Positions 45,821 to 54,117 of a DNA stretch of 64,000 nt are shown one piece after another. The DNA comes from R-RK-3 sp031399085 (GTDB lineage Bacteria > Pseudomonadota > Alphaproteobacteria > Rhizobiales > Rhodomicrobiaceae). Position 1 is the first letter of the stretch. Each line of letters begins with the position of its first letter. The stretch spans positions 62,001-126,000 of the forward strand of contig JANNOQ010000045.1 of assembly GCA_031399085.1 (NCBI GenBank), given 5' to 3'. Made by a program: the position numbers and the translations under genes. The notes below the pieces were generated by a model. The model did no database searches. It saw only the letters and a program-made list of their open reading frames with translations, and was not told the origin of the DNA.

Positions 45821-46637
45821 GCATCTTGCGGATGAGCGCGCTCAGCATGTCGACGATGACGACGGTCGCGATGACGATGAGGATGATGGCGGCCGTGTCG
45901 GAATAGTTGAAGCTGCGGATGTTCTCGTACAGCGATTGCCCGATACCGCCCGCTCCGACGATGCCCAGCACGGTCGCCGAGCGCACATTGGTCTCCAGCC
46001 GATAAAGCGTGAACGAACTCCACAAGGGCATGACCTGCGGCACGATGCCGAAAATCACCTCCTGCAAGCGGCTTGCCCCCGTGGCGCGGATGCCCTCGAC
46101 GGGGCGCGGGTCGATGGCCTCGACCGCTTCGGAGAACAGCTTGGCGATGATGCCGACATTATGCAGCGCCAGCGCCAATATCCCGGCGATCGGCCCGAGG
46201 CCCACAGCGACGACGAAGAGCAGCGCGAACACCATTTCGTGGATGGCGCGGAAGGCGTCCATCAGGCGGCGGACCGGCTGCACGATCCACCAGGGGCAGA
46301 CATTCGACGACGCCAGGATCGCGAACGGGATGCCGAAGAACACCGCCAGCGCAGTCGCCCAGATGGCGATCTGCACGGTTTCGACCATTTCTCGCAGATA
46401 GGCCCAGCCGTTCCTGAAGTTCGGCTCGGTGAAACCGGAGGCGAACTCGGCCATGTTGCGCCAATCGGTGACGAGGCTGGCGACCTTGTACATTTCCGTC
46501 GGCGCCCAGCTCCAGGCCAGCAGCCCGCCGATGGTGAGCCAGATCAGCCAGTTTCGCGCGCGCGCGGCAAGCGGCTTGCGCGGGATCTCAATGTTCAAAT
46601 CCAGCGTTTGTTGGCCGAAGCCGGTTCTAACGGTCAT
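45813..46637 (-). CDS. phnE: Phosphonate ABC transporter permease
   Basis: PhnE forms the inner-membrane channel for phosphonates with PhnC and PhnD. The 274-residue protein has about six hydrophobic helices and the EAA-type loop EAVEAIDPRPVEGIRATGASRLQEVIFGI, which contacts the ATPase. The ATG at 46637 follows GAGGAC. It is third in the phnC-phnD-phnE run, with gaps of 97 and 81 bases. Length is normal for the family. Confidence 0.94.
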   Translation of the reverse strand: MTVRTGFGQQTLDLNIEIPRKPLAARARNWLIWLTIGGLLAWSWAPTEMYKVASLVTDWRNMAEFASGFTEPNFRNGWAYLREMVETVQIAIWATALAVFFGIPFAILASSNVCPWWIVQPVRRLMDAFRAIHEMVFALLFVVAVGLGPIAGILALALHNVGIIAKLFSEAVEAIDPRPVEGIRATGASRLQEVIFGIVPQVMPLWSSFTLYRLETNVRSATVLGIVGAGGIGQSLYENIRSFNYSDTAAIILIVIATVVIVDMLSALIRKMLV

Positions 46638-46718
46638 GGCGTGTCCTCATGAGCATGGCTGGCGCACGCCTTTCGAGCCCGCGCCAGCCAGCATTCCATT
46701 CTACGCGATGCGCGCGCC

Positions 46719-47708
46719 TTACGACTTGACGGCGGCGAGCTGCTTCTCGATGTCCGACATCTTTTTCTTCAGGTCGTCAAGCTTGGCCTTCTTCTCGTCG
46801 GCGCTGAGCTTCTCGTCGCCCTGAACCTTGGTCAGCTCCTTGCTCAATTCCATCTGGCGGATGGGCAGAAGCTGGGTGTTATCCGACTTCTTGAAGCCGG
46901 ACCAGGTCATATTCTTTAGGACTTCCTTTGCCTTGGCATCGGCTTCCGCATTGCCGGAATTTCCGAAACCGAAGATGAAATCGGCAAGCTTCTTCTTGGT
47001 TGCGGCATCCAAATCCTTGCGCCAGACGAGCGGGTCGGAGGCGATCAGCGGCGAGGTCCAGATCACGCGCAGCTTGGCGTAATCGTCCGGCTTCGTGGTC
47101 TTGAGGCGGTCGAGATTTTCGCTGTTATTCGCGGCCGCGCTCACCAGCTTGTTCGACGTTGCCAGCGCGTTGGCTTCGTGATTGGCGCCGCGAACCGTCT
47201 TAAAGCATTCTTTCGGGTCGATGTTCTTTGCCGCGAAGATGAAGGTCATCGGCACGAGATAGCCAGAGGTCGAATTCGGGTCGCCGATGCCGAAATCGAG
47301 CGTTTTGTCGCATTTCAGAACATCTTCCAGCTTCTGGAAGGGGCTGTCCTTGTGAACGATGATGTGGGAATAGTAACCTAGCAGGCCATTGGCCGGAATG
47401 GTCTGGGCGAACACCTCGCCCTCGGCACGGTCGACGGCTTCCATCGCCGACTTGTTGCCGTACCAGGCGACCTGCACCTTGCCGAAGCGCATGCCCTCGA
47501 TGATGCCGGCATAGTCGGTGGCGAAGAAGGCGTTAATCTTCAGGCCCGTGGCCTTGCCCATCTCAGCCAGCCAAGGATCGAACATGACCTTGAGGTTGGA
47601 CGAGGCTTCGGTCGAGATGATACCGAAATTGATCTCATCGGCGGCCTTGGCGGGGACAGCCGCCAAACCCAGGGCGACGACCGCACCGGTCAGGATTTTG
47701 CGCAGCAT
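46719..47708 (-). CDS. phnD: Phosphonate-binding periplasmic protein
   Basis: PhnD captures phosphonates in the periplasm. The 329-residue protein has a signal peptide (MLRKILTGAVVALGLAAVPAKA) and the family ligand region (INFGIISTEASSNLK, then FGIGDPNSTSGYLVPM). Its C-terminus is unusual in being Lys/Glu-rich and probably helical (about 285-329, LSKELTKVQGDEKLSADEKK). AAGGAG precedes the ATG. The ligand preference cannot be read from sequence. Confidence 0.94.
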   Translation of the reverse strand: MLRKILTGAVVALGLAAVPAKAADEINFGIISTEASSNLKVMFDPWLAEMGKATGLKINAFFATDYAGIIEGMRFGKVQVAWYGNKSAMEAVDRAEGEVFAQTIPANGLLGYYSHIIVHKDSPFQKLEDVLKCDKTLDFGIGDPNSTSGYLVPMTFIFAAKNIDPKECFKTVRGANHEANALATSNKLVSAAANNSENLDRLKTTKPDDYAKLRVIWTSPLIASDPLVWRKDLDAATKKKLADFIFGFGNSGNAEADAKAKEVLKNMTWSGFKKSDNTQLLPIRQMELSKELTKVQGDEKLSADEKKAKLDDLKKKMSDIEKQLAAVKS

Positions 47709-47804
47709 GAAACGAGCTCCTTGTGTGACTGACTATGTTCTTCTTGATCTCGCCGGTTAAGGCCGGGAGTGCGTGCCGGCGGTCCGCGCCGGATCTCATT
47801 CGCG

Positions 47805-48707
47805 TCATTCGGCCGGAGCAAAAGCGCCGCCGCCCAACGCGCCATCGTTGGCGTGCTTCACCTGCTCGGCGCCCTGCACCGCCGGCGCGTGCTCTTCGAG
47901 GCCGGGCAGGAACAACTCTTCGCTCTCCGCCCCGTACAGTTCGCTCAGAAAGCCCGCCGTCAGCGCAGCCGAAGGCCCGTCATAAACAACGCGCCCCTCA
48001 CGCAGGGCGATAGTGCGCGGGCAGTAGGCAAGCGCGTATTCGACCTGATGTAGCGACACGAGGACGGTGATCCCATCCTCACGATTCAGCTTGGCGAGGA
48101 TGTCCATCACACGCCGCGCCGCGGAAGGGTCAAGCGATGCGATCGGTTCATCAGCGATCAGGATGTCAGCGCCCTGAACCAGTGTCCGCGCGATCGCCGC
48201 GCGCTGCTGCTGCCCGCCCGACAGTTCCGAGCCGCGCTTCAGCGCTTGTTCGGCGATCCCGACGCGGGTCAGCGCCTGCATGGCGCGCTGCTTCTCCACG
48301 CGGCTGAACGCCGAGAATGTGCCGCGCCAGCGGGGAATTTGGCCCAGCAGGCCGAGGCAGACATTGGTCAGCACGGAGAGACGCGGCACCAGGTTGAATT
48401 GCTGGAAGATGACGCCGACCCGGGCGCGTAATTTCGTCGCCGACGGGCTGATGCGGCCATTTTCCTGCATGGGAATGCCGAGTATATTGATGCAGCATCT
48501 GGTGCCGCCATCGCCTGACGCCCCGGCGGCGTCGATGGGCAAAAGACCGGCGATCGACCGTATCAAGGTGGACTTGCCGGACCCCGATGCGCCGATCAGC
48601 GCAACCATCTCACCATGCTTAATGGTAAGGGAAACATCGCGCAGAACCGTAACGCGGCCACGAAACGTCTTGAATACCGAAATGATCTCAATCGCTGGCG
48701 CTACCAA
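47805..48707 (-). CDS. phnC: Phosphonate ABC transporter ATP-binding protein
   Basis: PhnC energises phosphonate import. The 300-residue ATPase has Walker A GASGSGKSTLI, a Q-loop region FQQFNLVPRL, signature LSGGQQQRAAIA and Walker B ILIADEPIASLD. The start is TTG at 48707, preceded by GGAG at six bases. A Pho box lies 50 bases upstream on the same strand. It faces the phnG operon across 199 bases. Confidence 0.95.
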   Translation of the reverse strand: MVAPAIEIISVFKTFRGRVTVLRDVSLTIKHGEMVALIGASGSGKSTLIRSIAGLLPIDAAGASGDGGTRCCINILGIPMQENGRISPSATKLRARVGVIFQQFNLVPRLSVLTNVCLGLLGQIPRWRGTFSAFSRVEKQRAMQALTRVGIAEQALKRGSELSGGQQQRAAIARTLVQGADILIADEPIASLDPSAARRVMDILAKLNREDGITVLVSLHQVEYALAYCPRTIALREGRVVYDGPSAALTAGFLSELYGAESEELFLPGLEEHAPAVQGAEQVKHANDGALGGGAFAPAE

Positions 48708-48756
48708 GGGTTTCTCCGCAATTGGGCATGAGCTATCACGAGGTAGTAACGTGCGT

Positions 48757-48774
48757 GTTACAGTTTTATGACAC
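48757..48774 (-). promoter_or_regulatory. Pho box upstream of phnC
   Basis: On the minus strand GTGTCATAAAACTGTAAC matches the consensus CTGTCATAAAACTGTCAC at 15 or 16 of 18 positions, with the A-rich centre intact. It lies 50 bases upstream of phnC, a fitting place for PhoB activation under phosphate limitation. Confidence 0.75.
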
Positions 48775-48866
48775 TCCTGCGACAGGCGATGATCCGAGCC
48801 GGGCGCGCTCAGACTTGGCGAATGACCTTCTGACAGCGAATTCGCTTGCGCTACCCACGGCTTCCA

Positions 48867-48884
48867 CTGTCATCAAAGCGTTAA
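48867..48884 (+). promoter_or_regulatory. Partial Pho box upstream of phnG
   Basis: CTGTCATCAAAGCGTTAA has one perfect half-site CTGTCAT and a weak second half. It lies 23 bases before phnG, closer than usual, so it may be a half-site or chance. Confidence 0.35.
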
Positions 48885-48906
48885 CGCCGTTCATTAAATC
48901 AATCTC

Positions 48907-49389
48907 ATGAAAAATCTGCCCATGTGGAACAACGAGCCAGCGGAGATTGCCGAGCGGCAGGCGCTGATGCGCATTTGCGCCGAGGCGACGGAAGGCGAAA
49001 TGGAGCGGGCGCTCGCGGATTGCGGAGGGGCGCCGGGGGCGCAGGACGTTCGCGCTCCAGAGGTGGGTCTGGTGATGCTGCGCGGCCGGATCGGTGGCGA
49101 TGGCGGATTGTTCAACATTGGCGAGGCGACGGTGACGCGCGCGGTGGTGCGTTTGCCGGGCGGCGCTCTCGGCTATTCCTATTTGCTCGGGCGTTCGGTG
49201 CAGCGGGCGCGGCTGGCGGCGATTGTCGATGCGCTGGGGCAAGACGCCGCATGGCGGGCCAAGCTTAAAACAACGCTCGTCGCTCCGGTAGAGGCGAGGC
49301 GGGACGCACAACGGAAACAACGACGCGAGCAAGCCGCCGCGACGCGCGTCAATTTCTTCACCCTGGTGCGCGGCGAGGACATAACGTGA
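48907..49389 (+). CDS. phnG: C-P lyase core subunit PhnG
   Basis: PhnG is part of the PhnGHIJ core that couples phosphonate to ATP and breaks the C-P bond. The 160-residue protein shows RQALMRICAEATEGEMERAL near the start and the family GEATVTRAVVRL and GYSYLLGRS motifs (about 75-98). The ATG at 48907 is used; ATG 48922 is possible. It overlaps phnH by four bases. Length is normal. Confidence 0.93.
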   Translation: MKNLPMWNNEPAEIAERQALMRICAEATEGEMERALADCGGAPGAQDVRAPEVGLVMLRGRIGGDGGLFNIGEATVTRAVVRLPGGALGYSYLLGRSVQRARLAAIVDALGQDAAWRAKLKTTLVAPVEARRDAQRKQRREQAAATRVNFFTLVRGEDIT

Positions 49390-49985
49390 CACAATCGGCC
49401 ATCCAGCCGGCCTTCGACGATGCCGCGCGCGAGTCGCAGGCGGTGTTCCGCGCCGTGATGGACGCGATGACGCGGCCCGGGCGGATTTTGCGGCTTGCTG
49501 CGGGCTTCACACCGCCCGCTCCGCTCAACCCTGCTGCCGCAGCGATCCTGATCGCGCTCGCCGATTTTGAGACTTCGGTCTGGCTCGATGCGGAGCTGTC
49601 CGAGCAGGCGGCTGTGGCGGATTTCATGCGTTTCCACACGGGGGCAAAGCTTGTCGCCGCTCCGGAAGCCGCAAGCTTTGCGTTGATTGTCGATGTCGCA
49701 GGCGCACCGCCGCTCGCAGCCTTCGCTCAGGGCACGCCGGACTATCCCGACCTGTCGGCGACCATCATCTTTCAGGTCGATCGTCTGACATTGGACGGCT
49801 GGACGCTCGCCGGACCGGGGATCGACGGCCAAACCGGCTTTGGCGCGTCGCCGCTCCCGGAGAAATTTGAGCGGCAACTGGCGGAAAACCGCTCGCGCTT
49901 CCCGCTCGGTGTTGACGTCATTTTCGCCGGCCATGGCGAGATCGCCGCGCTGCCCCGTAGCACCCGCATCGTGGAGGCACGCTGA
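49386..49985 (+). CDS. phnH: C-P lyase core subunit PhnH
   Basis: PhnH is a core C-P lyase component. The 199-residue protein contains ESQAVFRAVMDAMTRPGRI near the N-terminus, PPLAAFAQGTPDYPDLSATII in the centre and the closing PEKFERQLAENRSRFPLGVDV. It overlaps phnG by four bases, and the phnI start overlaps its stop by one base. The arrangement shows coupled translation of the complex. Confidence 0.94.
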   Translation: MTQSAIQPAFDDAARESQAVFRAVMDAMTRPGRILRLAAGFTPPAPLNPAAAAILIALADFETSVWLDAELSEQAAVADFMRFHTGAKLVAAPEAASFALIVDVAGAPPLAAFAQGTPDYPDLSATIIFQVDRLTLDGWTLAGPGIDGQTGFGASPLPEKFERQLAENRSRFPLGVDVIFAGHGEIAALPRSTRIVEAR

Positions 49986-51097
49986 TGTATGTAGCGGTGA
50001 AAGGCGGCGAGGCGGCCATCGAGGCGGCGCACAAGCTGCTCGCCCACGACCGGCGCGGGGACCCCGCCGTGCCGGAGATCACCGCCGAGCAGATTCGCGA
50101 GCAGCTCAGCCTAGCCGTGAACCGGGTGATGTGCGAAGGCTCGCTATACGACACCGATTTGGCCGCGCTTGCGATTAAGCAGGCGCGCGGCGATCTCATC
50201 GAAGCGATCTTCCTCGCCCGCGCCTATCGCACGACGCTGCCGCGCTTTGGCTATTCCAAGCCCGCCGATACGGGCGCCATGCACATCCGCCGCCGCATTT
50301 CCGCGACCTATAAGGATTTGCCAGGCGGGCAGGTGCTCGGGCCAACCTTCGACTATACGCATCGCTTGCTCGACCCTGCGCTTGCCGGGATGAGCGCGCC
50401 GGCAGCGCCTGAGCAGGCCGATCCCGGCGAACATACGGCCGCGCCTCACGTTACGGGCTTGCTCAATGGCGAAGGGTTGATCGAGCCCAACGCCCTCCAA
50501 GCTGCCGACGCGCCGGTCGCCGATCTGACGCGTGGCGCGCTCGCCTTCCCGGCCAACCGGGATTTACGCCTGCAATCGCTGGCGCGCGGCGATGAGGGTT
50601 TTTTGCTCGCGCTCGGCTATTCGACCCAGCGCGGCTATGGGCGGACGCATCCCTTCGCCGGCGAAATCCGAATGGGGGAGGTCGAAGTCTCATTCGTGCC
50701 GGAAGAACTTGGCTTCGAAGTCCCGCTCGGGGACGTCACGCTGACCGAATGCGAAATGGTCAACCAGTTCATGGGATCGAGCGAGGCGCCGCCGCAATTC
50801 ACGCGCGGCTACGGCCTGGTGTTCGGCCATAGCGAGCGCAAGGCCATGTCGGTGGCGCTGGTCGACCGCGCGCTGCGCACTGCGGAGTTCGGCGAGGACA
50901 TCATCGCACCCGCGCAGGACGCCGAATTCGTCCTCAGCCACGCGGACAACGTGCAGGCGACCGGCTTCGTCGAACATCTGAAACTGCCGCATTATGTGGA
51001 TTTTCAAGCCGAGCTTGCGCTGTTGCGGCAGCTCCGCGCCGAATGGGAGTCGGATCGCGCGGCTGCGCACGCGCCACACGCGGAGGCCGCCGAATGA
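49985..51097 (+). CDS. phnI: C-P lyase core subunit PhnI
   Basis: PhnI carries the nucleosidase activity that starts C-P lyase chemistry: it replaces adenine of ATP with the phosphonate. The 370-residue protein begins MYVAVKGGEAAIEAAHKLLA, includes RRISATYKDLPGGQVLGPTFDYTHRLLD, and ends in an acidic, alanine-rich tail. It overlaps phnJ by four bases (ATGA). No gap or substitution was noticed in the core. Confidence 0.95.
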   Translation: MYVAVKGGEAAIEAAHKLLAHDRRGDPAVPEITAEQIREQLSLAVNRVMCEGSLYDTDLAALAIKQARGDLIEAIFLARAYRTTLPRFGYSKPADTGAMHIRRRISATYKDLPGGQVLGPTFDYTHRLLDPALAGMSAPAAPEQADPGEHTAAPHVTGLLNGEGLIEPNALQAADAPVADLTRGALAFPANRDLRLQSLARGDEGFLLALGYSTQRGYGRTHPFAGEIRMGEVEVSFVPEELGFEVPLGDVTLTECEMVNQFMGSSEAPPQFTRGYGLVFGHSERKAMSVALVDRALRTAEFGEDIIAPAQDAEFVLSHADNVQATGFVEHLKLPHYVDFQAELALLRQLRAEWESDRAAAHAPHAEAAE

Positions 51098-51951
51098 CCG
51101 CCGCGCCAATGTACAATTTCGCCTATCTCGACGAACAGACCAAGCGCATGATCCGCCGCGCGATCCTCAAAGCCATCGCGATCCCCGGCTATCAGGTGCC
51201 CTTCGCCAGCCGGGAAATGCCGATGCCCTATGGCTGGGGCACGGGCGGCGTTCAGGTCACGGCCTCGGTGCTCGGCCCGGCCGATGTGCTTAAGGTCATC
51301 GACCAAGGCGCGGACGATACGACTAACGCGGTTTCGATCCGCCAGTTTTTCCAGAAGACGGCGGGCGTGCGCACGACGACCCAGACCGCTGCGGCAACGG
51401 TCATCCAGACGCGGCACCGCATCCCGGAAACGCCGCTCGGCGAAGGCCAGATCCTCGTCTATCAGGTCCCGATCCCTGAGCCTTTGCGCTTTCTCGAACC
51501 GCGCGAGACCGAAACGCGGCAGATGCACGCGCTGGAAGATTATGGGCTGATGCACGTCAAACTCTATGAGGACATTGCCCGGCACGGTCACATCGCAACC
51601 ACCTATGCCTATCCGGTGAAGGTCGAGGCGCGCTATGTGATGGACCCCTCGCCGATCCCGAAATTCGACAATCCGAAGATGCACAGAAGCGCGGCGCTCC
51701 AGTTGTTCGGTGCGGGGCGCGAGCAACGAATTTACGCGCTGCCGCCATACACCGATGTCGTCAGCCTGGATTTTGAGGATCATCCGTTTCAGGTCCAGGC
51801 ATGGGACCACGCGTGCGCGCTATGCGGCTCGGAAACATCATATCTCGATGAAATCATCACCGATGACAGCGGCGCGCGCATGTATGTGTGCAGCGACACG
51901 GACTGGTGTGAGGATCGGCGGCATGATGACAAACCGCCTAACCCGGATTAG
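51094..51951 (+). CDS. phnJ: C-P lyase radical-SAM subunit PhnJ
   Basis: PhnJ is the radical-SAM enzyme that cleaves the C-P bond. The 285-residue protein keeps the ligands and radical residues at the same positions as E. coli: Gly32, Cys241, Cys244, Cys266 and Cys272. They appear in HACALCGSE and MYVCSDTDWC. These spacings, CxxC and 21 residues to the third cysteine, are exact. The start is ATG 51094, overlapping phnI. The gene is intact and is followed by a toxin-antitoxin pair instead of phnK. Confidence 0.96.
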   Translation: MTAAPMYNFAYLDEQTKRMIRRAILKAIAIPGYQVPFASREMPMPYGWGTGGVQVTASVLGPADVLKVIDQGADDTTNAVSIRQFFQKTAGVRTTTQTAAATVIQTRHRIPETPLGEGQILVYQVPIPEPLRFLEPRETETRQMHALEDYGLMHVKLYEDIARHGHIATTYAYPVKVEARYVMDPSPIPKFDNPKMHRSAALQLFGAGREQRIYALPPYTDVVSLDFEDHPFQVQAWDHACALCGSETSYLDEIITDDSGARMYVCSDTDWCEDRRHDDKPPNPD

Positions 51952-51960
51952 GATATTGCG

Positions 51961-52191
51961 ATGAACGAAATCAATCGCATAACGCAGAACCCCGCAGTCA
52001 TGGGCGGAAAGCCGTGCATCCGAGGGATGCGCGTGACCGTCGGCTCCATTGTCGGACAAATCGCGGCTGGCGAAACCATCGACGGCATTTTGGCTGCGTA
52101 CCCTTACATCGAACGGGAAGATGTCATCCAGGCGCTGCGATACGCGGCGTGGCGGGCTGAAGAGCGCGAAATCGTTCTCCGAGAGCCATGA
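51961..52191 (+). CDS. DUF433 antitoxin-like protein
   Basis: This 76-residue protein belongs to DUF433, usually an antitoxin with a helix-turn-helix-like fold. It has NPAVMGGKPCIRGMRVTV and the conserved YIEREDVIQALRYAA. It is paired with a DUF5615 toxin gene; the stop and the toxin start overlap by four bases. It lies nine bases after phnJ inside the phn operon. It appears intact. Confidence 0.88.
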   Translation: MNEINRITQNPAVMGGKPCIRGMRVTVGSIVGQIAAGETIDGILAAYPYIEREDVIQALRYAAWRAEEREIVLREP

Positions 52192-52553
52192 AGCTTTTGA
52201 TCGATATGAACCTTAGGCCAAGCTGGATCGCGTTTTTCTCGAATGCGGGCATTGAGGCTGTCCATTGATCGGCGATAGGAAGCGGTGATGCTACTGACGG
52301 GGAAATCATGGCGTTCGCCCGCGATACCGGTCACGTGATCCTGACCCACGATCTTGACTTTGGGACGATCTTGGCGGCTACGCGCGGGACAAAGCCGAGC
52401 GTGGTTTTGATAAGGGGCGACAATCTCAGTCCCGAGGTCATCGGGGGCAGGATATTGGCGGCATTAAGTCAGACTGGCCAAGAGCTGGAAGAGGGTGCGC
52501 TTTTGAGCATTGACGTAAGCCGCGCGCGCTTGCGTCTGCTTCCACTGAGGTGA
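52188..52553 (+). pseudogene. DUF5615 PIN-like toxin, interrupted by a stop
   Basis: This PIN-like nuclease of DUF5615 type would have about 121 residues. It begins KLLIDMNLRPSW and continues to GIEAVH, where a TGA at 52266-52268 sits at the position usually tryptophan. The frame goes on with SAIGSGDATDGEIMAFARDTGHVILTHDLDFG. The first acidic residue (IDMNL) and the later DLDFG acids are separated by the stop. An ATG at 52308 could give an 81-residue fragment lacking the first strand. No frameshift was seen, only this one stop. Confidence 0.82.
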
Positions 52554-52581
52554 AATTTGAGTCAAACGCGGCGGCCTGACG

Positions 52582-53379
52582 ATGAGCATTGCACCTATGG
52601 ATGACGCCGAGCTGCCACTGCTCATCGCCGATGGTTTGACCCGCTATTACGGGCCGCGCATCGGCTGCGCGGACGTCGATCTCGAAATCCATGAAGGCGA
52701 GGTGCTGGCCGTCGTCGGCGAGTCCGGCTCCGGCAAATCGACGCTGTTGTCGTTGCTCTCCACCCAGCTCGCGCCGACGCGCGGCGTCGTCACCTATCGC
52801 ACCCGCGATGGCGACATGCGCGTTCTGTTCTCGCTGAGCGAGGCGGAGCGCCGCTTCCTGTTCCGCACCGATTGGGGCTTCGTGCATCAGGACGCGCGCA
52901 TGGGCTTGCGCATGGGCGTGTCGGCGGGCGGCAATGTCGGCGAGCGGCTGATGGCGGTCGGCTGGCGGCATTACGGCAACATCCGCGACGAGGCGGTGGA
53001 TTGGCTCGGCCGGGTCGAGATCGGCGCCGACCGCATCGACGATAGCCCCAAGGCGTTCTCCGGCGGGATGCGCCAGCGCCTCCAGATCGCCAAGAACATG
53101 GTCACGCGCCCGCGCCTCGTCTTCATGGACGAGCCGACCGGCGGACTCGACGTGTCGGTGCAAGCGCGCCTGCTCGACCTCATTCGCGGGCTGGTCGCCG
53201 ATTACGGCCTCGCCGCGATCATTGTCACGCACGATCTCGCCGTCGCCCGGCTGCTCTCGCACCGGATCATGGTCATGCGCCAAGGCCGCGTCATCGAGAC
53301 CGGTCTGACCGATCAGGTGCTTGACGATCCGCGCGAGCCTTACACGCAGCTTCTTGTGTCCTCCGTTTTGCAGGGGTGA
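52582..53379 (+). CDS. phnK: C-P lyase ATP-binding protein PhnK
   Basis: PhnK is an ABC-type ATPase that docks on the PhnGHIJ core. The 265-residue protein has Walker A GESGSGKSTLL, signature FSGGMRQRLQIAK, Walker B LVFMDEPTGGLD and a switch histidine region IVTHDLAVA. It follows the interrupted toxin gene by 28 bases. Its normal contact with phnJ is broken by the toxin-antitoxin pair. Length is normal. Confidence 0.95.
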   Translation: MSIAPMDDAELPLLIADGLTRYYGPRIGCADVDLEIHEGEVLAVVGESGSGKSTLLSLLSTQLAPTRGVVTYRTRDGDMRVLFSLSEAERRFLFRTDWGFVHQDARMGLRMGVSAGGNVGERLMAVGWRHYGNIRDEAVDWLGRVEIGADRIDDSPKAFSGGMRQRLQIAKNMVTRPRLVFMDEPTGGLDVSVQARLLDLIRGLVADYGLAAIIVTHDLAVARLLSHRIMVMRQGRVIETGLTDQVLDDPREPYTQLLVSSVLQG

Positions 53380-53382
53380 GCG

Positions 53383-54084
53383 ATGGCGACGCGCGAACAC
53401 GTCATGCGGCTCGACGGGGTGGCGAAAAGTTTCACCATGCATTTGCGTGGCGGGGCCGAGCTGCCAGTGGTGCGCGATGTGAGTTTTGAAGTGGCGGCGG
53501 GCGAGTGCGTCGCGCTGGGCGGGCCGTCGGGGGCGGGCAAGTCTTCGATCTTGAAGATGATCTACGGCAATTACCGCGCGGATCGCGGCGAGATTTGGCT
53601 TAAGGATGGCGGACAATGGGTCGATGTCGCGCAAGCTAAGCCGAGGCGGGTTCTGCGCCTGCGCCGCACGACCATCGGCTATGTCAGCCAGTTTCTACGC
53701 GCAATCCCCCGTATTTCCGCGCTCGATCTGGTCGCGGCCGAGGCGCGCGATGGCGGTCTGGCGGAGGACGCATCGCAAACCCATGCCGCGCAATTGCTGG
53801 CACGGCTCAACTTGCCCGAACGGCTCTGGAGCCTGCCGCCCGCGACTTTTTCCGGCGGCGAACAACAGCGCGTGAACATCGCGCGCGGCTTCGCGGCGGG
53901 CCATCCGATCCTGCTGCTCGACGAGCCGACGGCATCGCTGGACGCGGCGAGCCGGGCGCGCGTCGTGGAGCTGATTGCGGAGCGGCGGACGTCCGGCACC
54001 GCCATGCTGGGCATCTTTCATGATGAAGCTGTCCGCGAGCAGCTTGGCGTGCGGATTGTCGATGTGACGCGCTTTTCGGCTTAG
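53383..54084 (+). CDS. phnL: C-P lyase ATP-binding protein PhnL
   Basis: PhnL is the second ABC-type protein of the C-P lyase pathway. The 233-residue protein has Walker A GPSGAGKSSIL, signature FSGGEQQRVNIAR and Walker B ILLLDEPTASLD. It follows phnK by three bases. It is the last phn gene in this run; phnM and phnN are not seen. It is convergent with cysB, 33 bases away. Confidence 0.94.
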   Translation: MATREHVMRLDGVAKSFTMHLRGGAELPVVRDVSFEVAAGECVALGGPSGAGKSSILKMIYGNYRADRGEIWLKDGGQWVDVAQAKPRRVLRLRRTTIGYVSQFLRAIPRISALDLVAAEARDGGLAEDASQTHAAQLLARLNLPERLWSLPPATFSGGEQQRVNIARGFAAGHPILLLDEPTASLDAASRARVVELIAERRTSGTAMLGIFHDEAVREQLGVRIVDVTRFSA

Positions 54085-54117
54085 CTCGGATTTAGGGCTG
54101 ATCGCCGACGCGATAAC

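Noticed and set aside
52308..52553. Independent 81-residue protein starting at 52308
   Set aside because: It is the second half of the DUF5615 toxin after the TGA at 52266. No ribosome binding site precedes its ATG clearly, so it is treated as part of the pseudogene.
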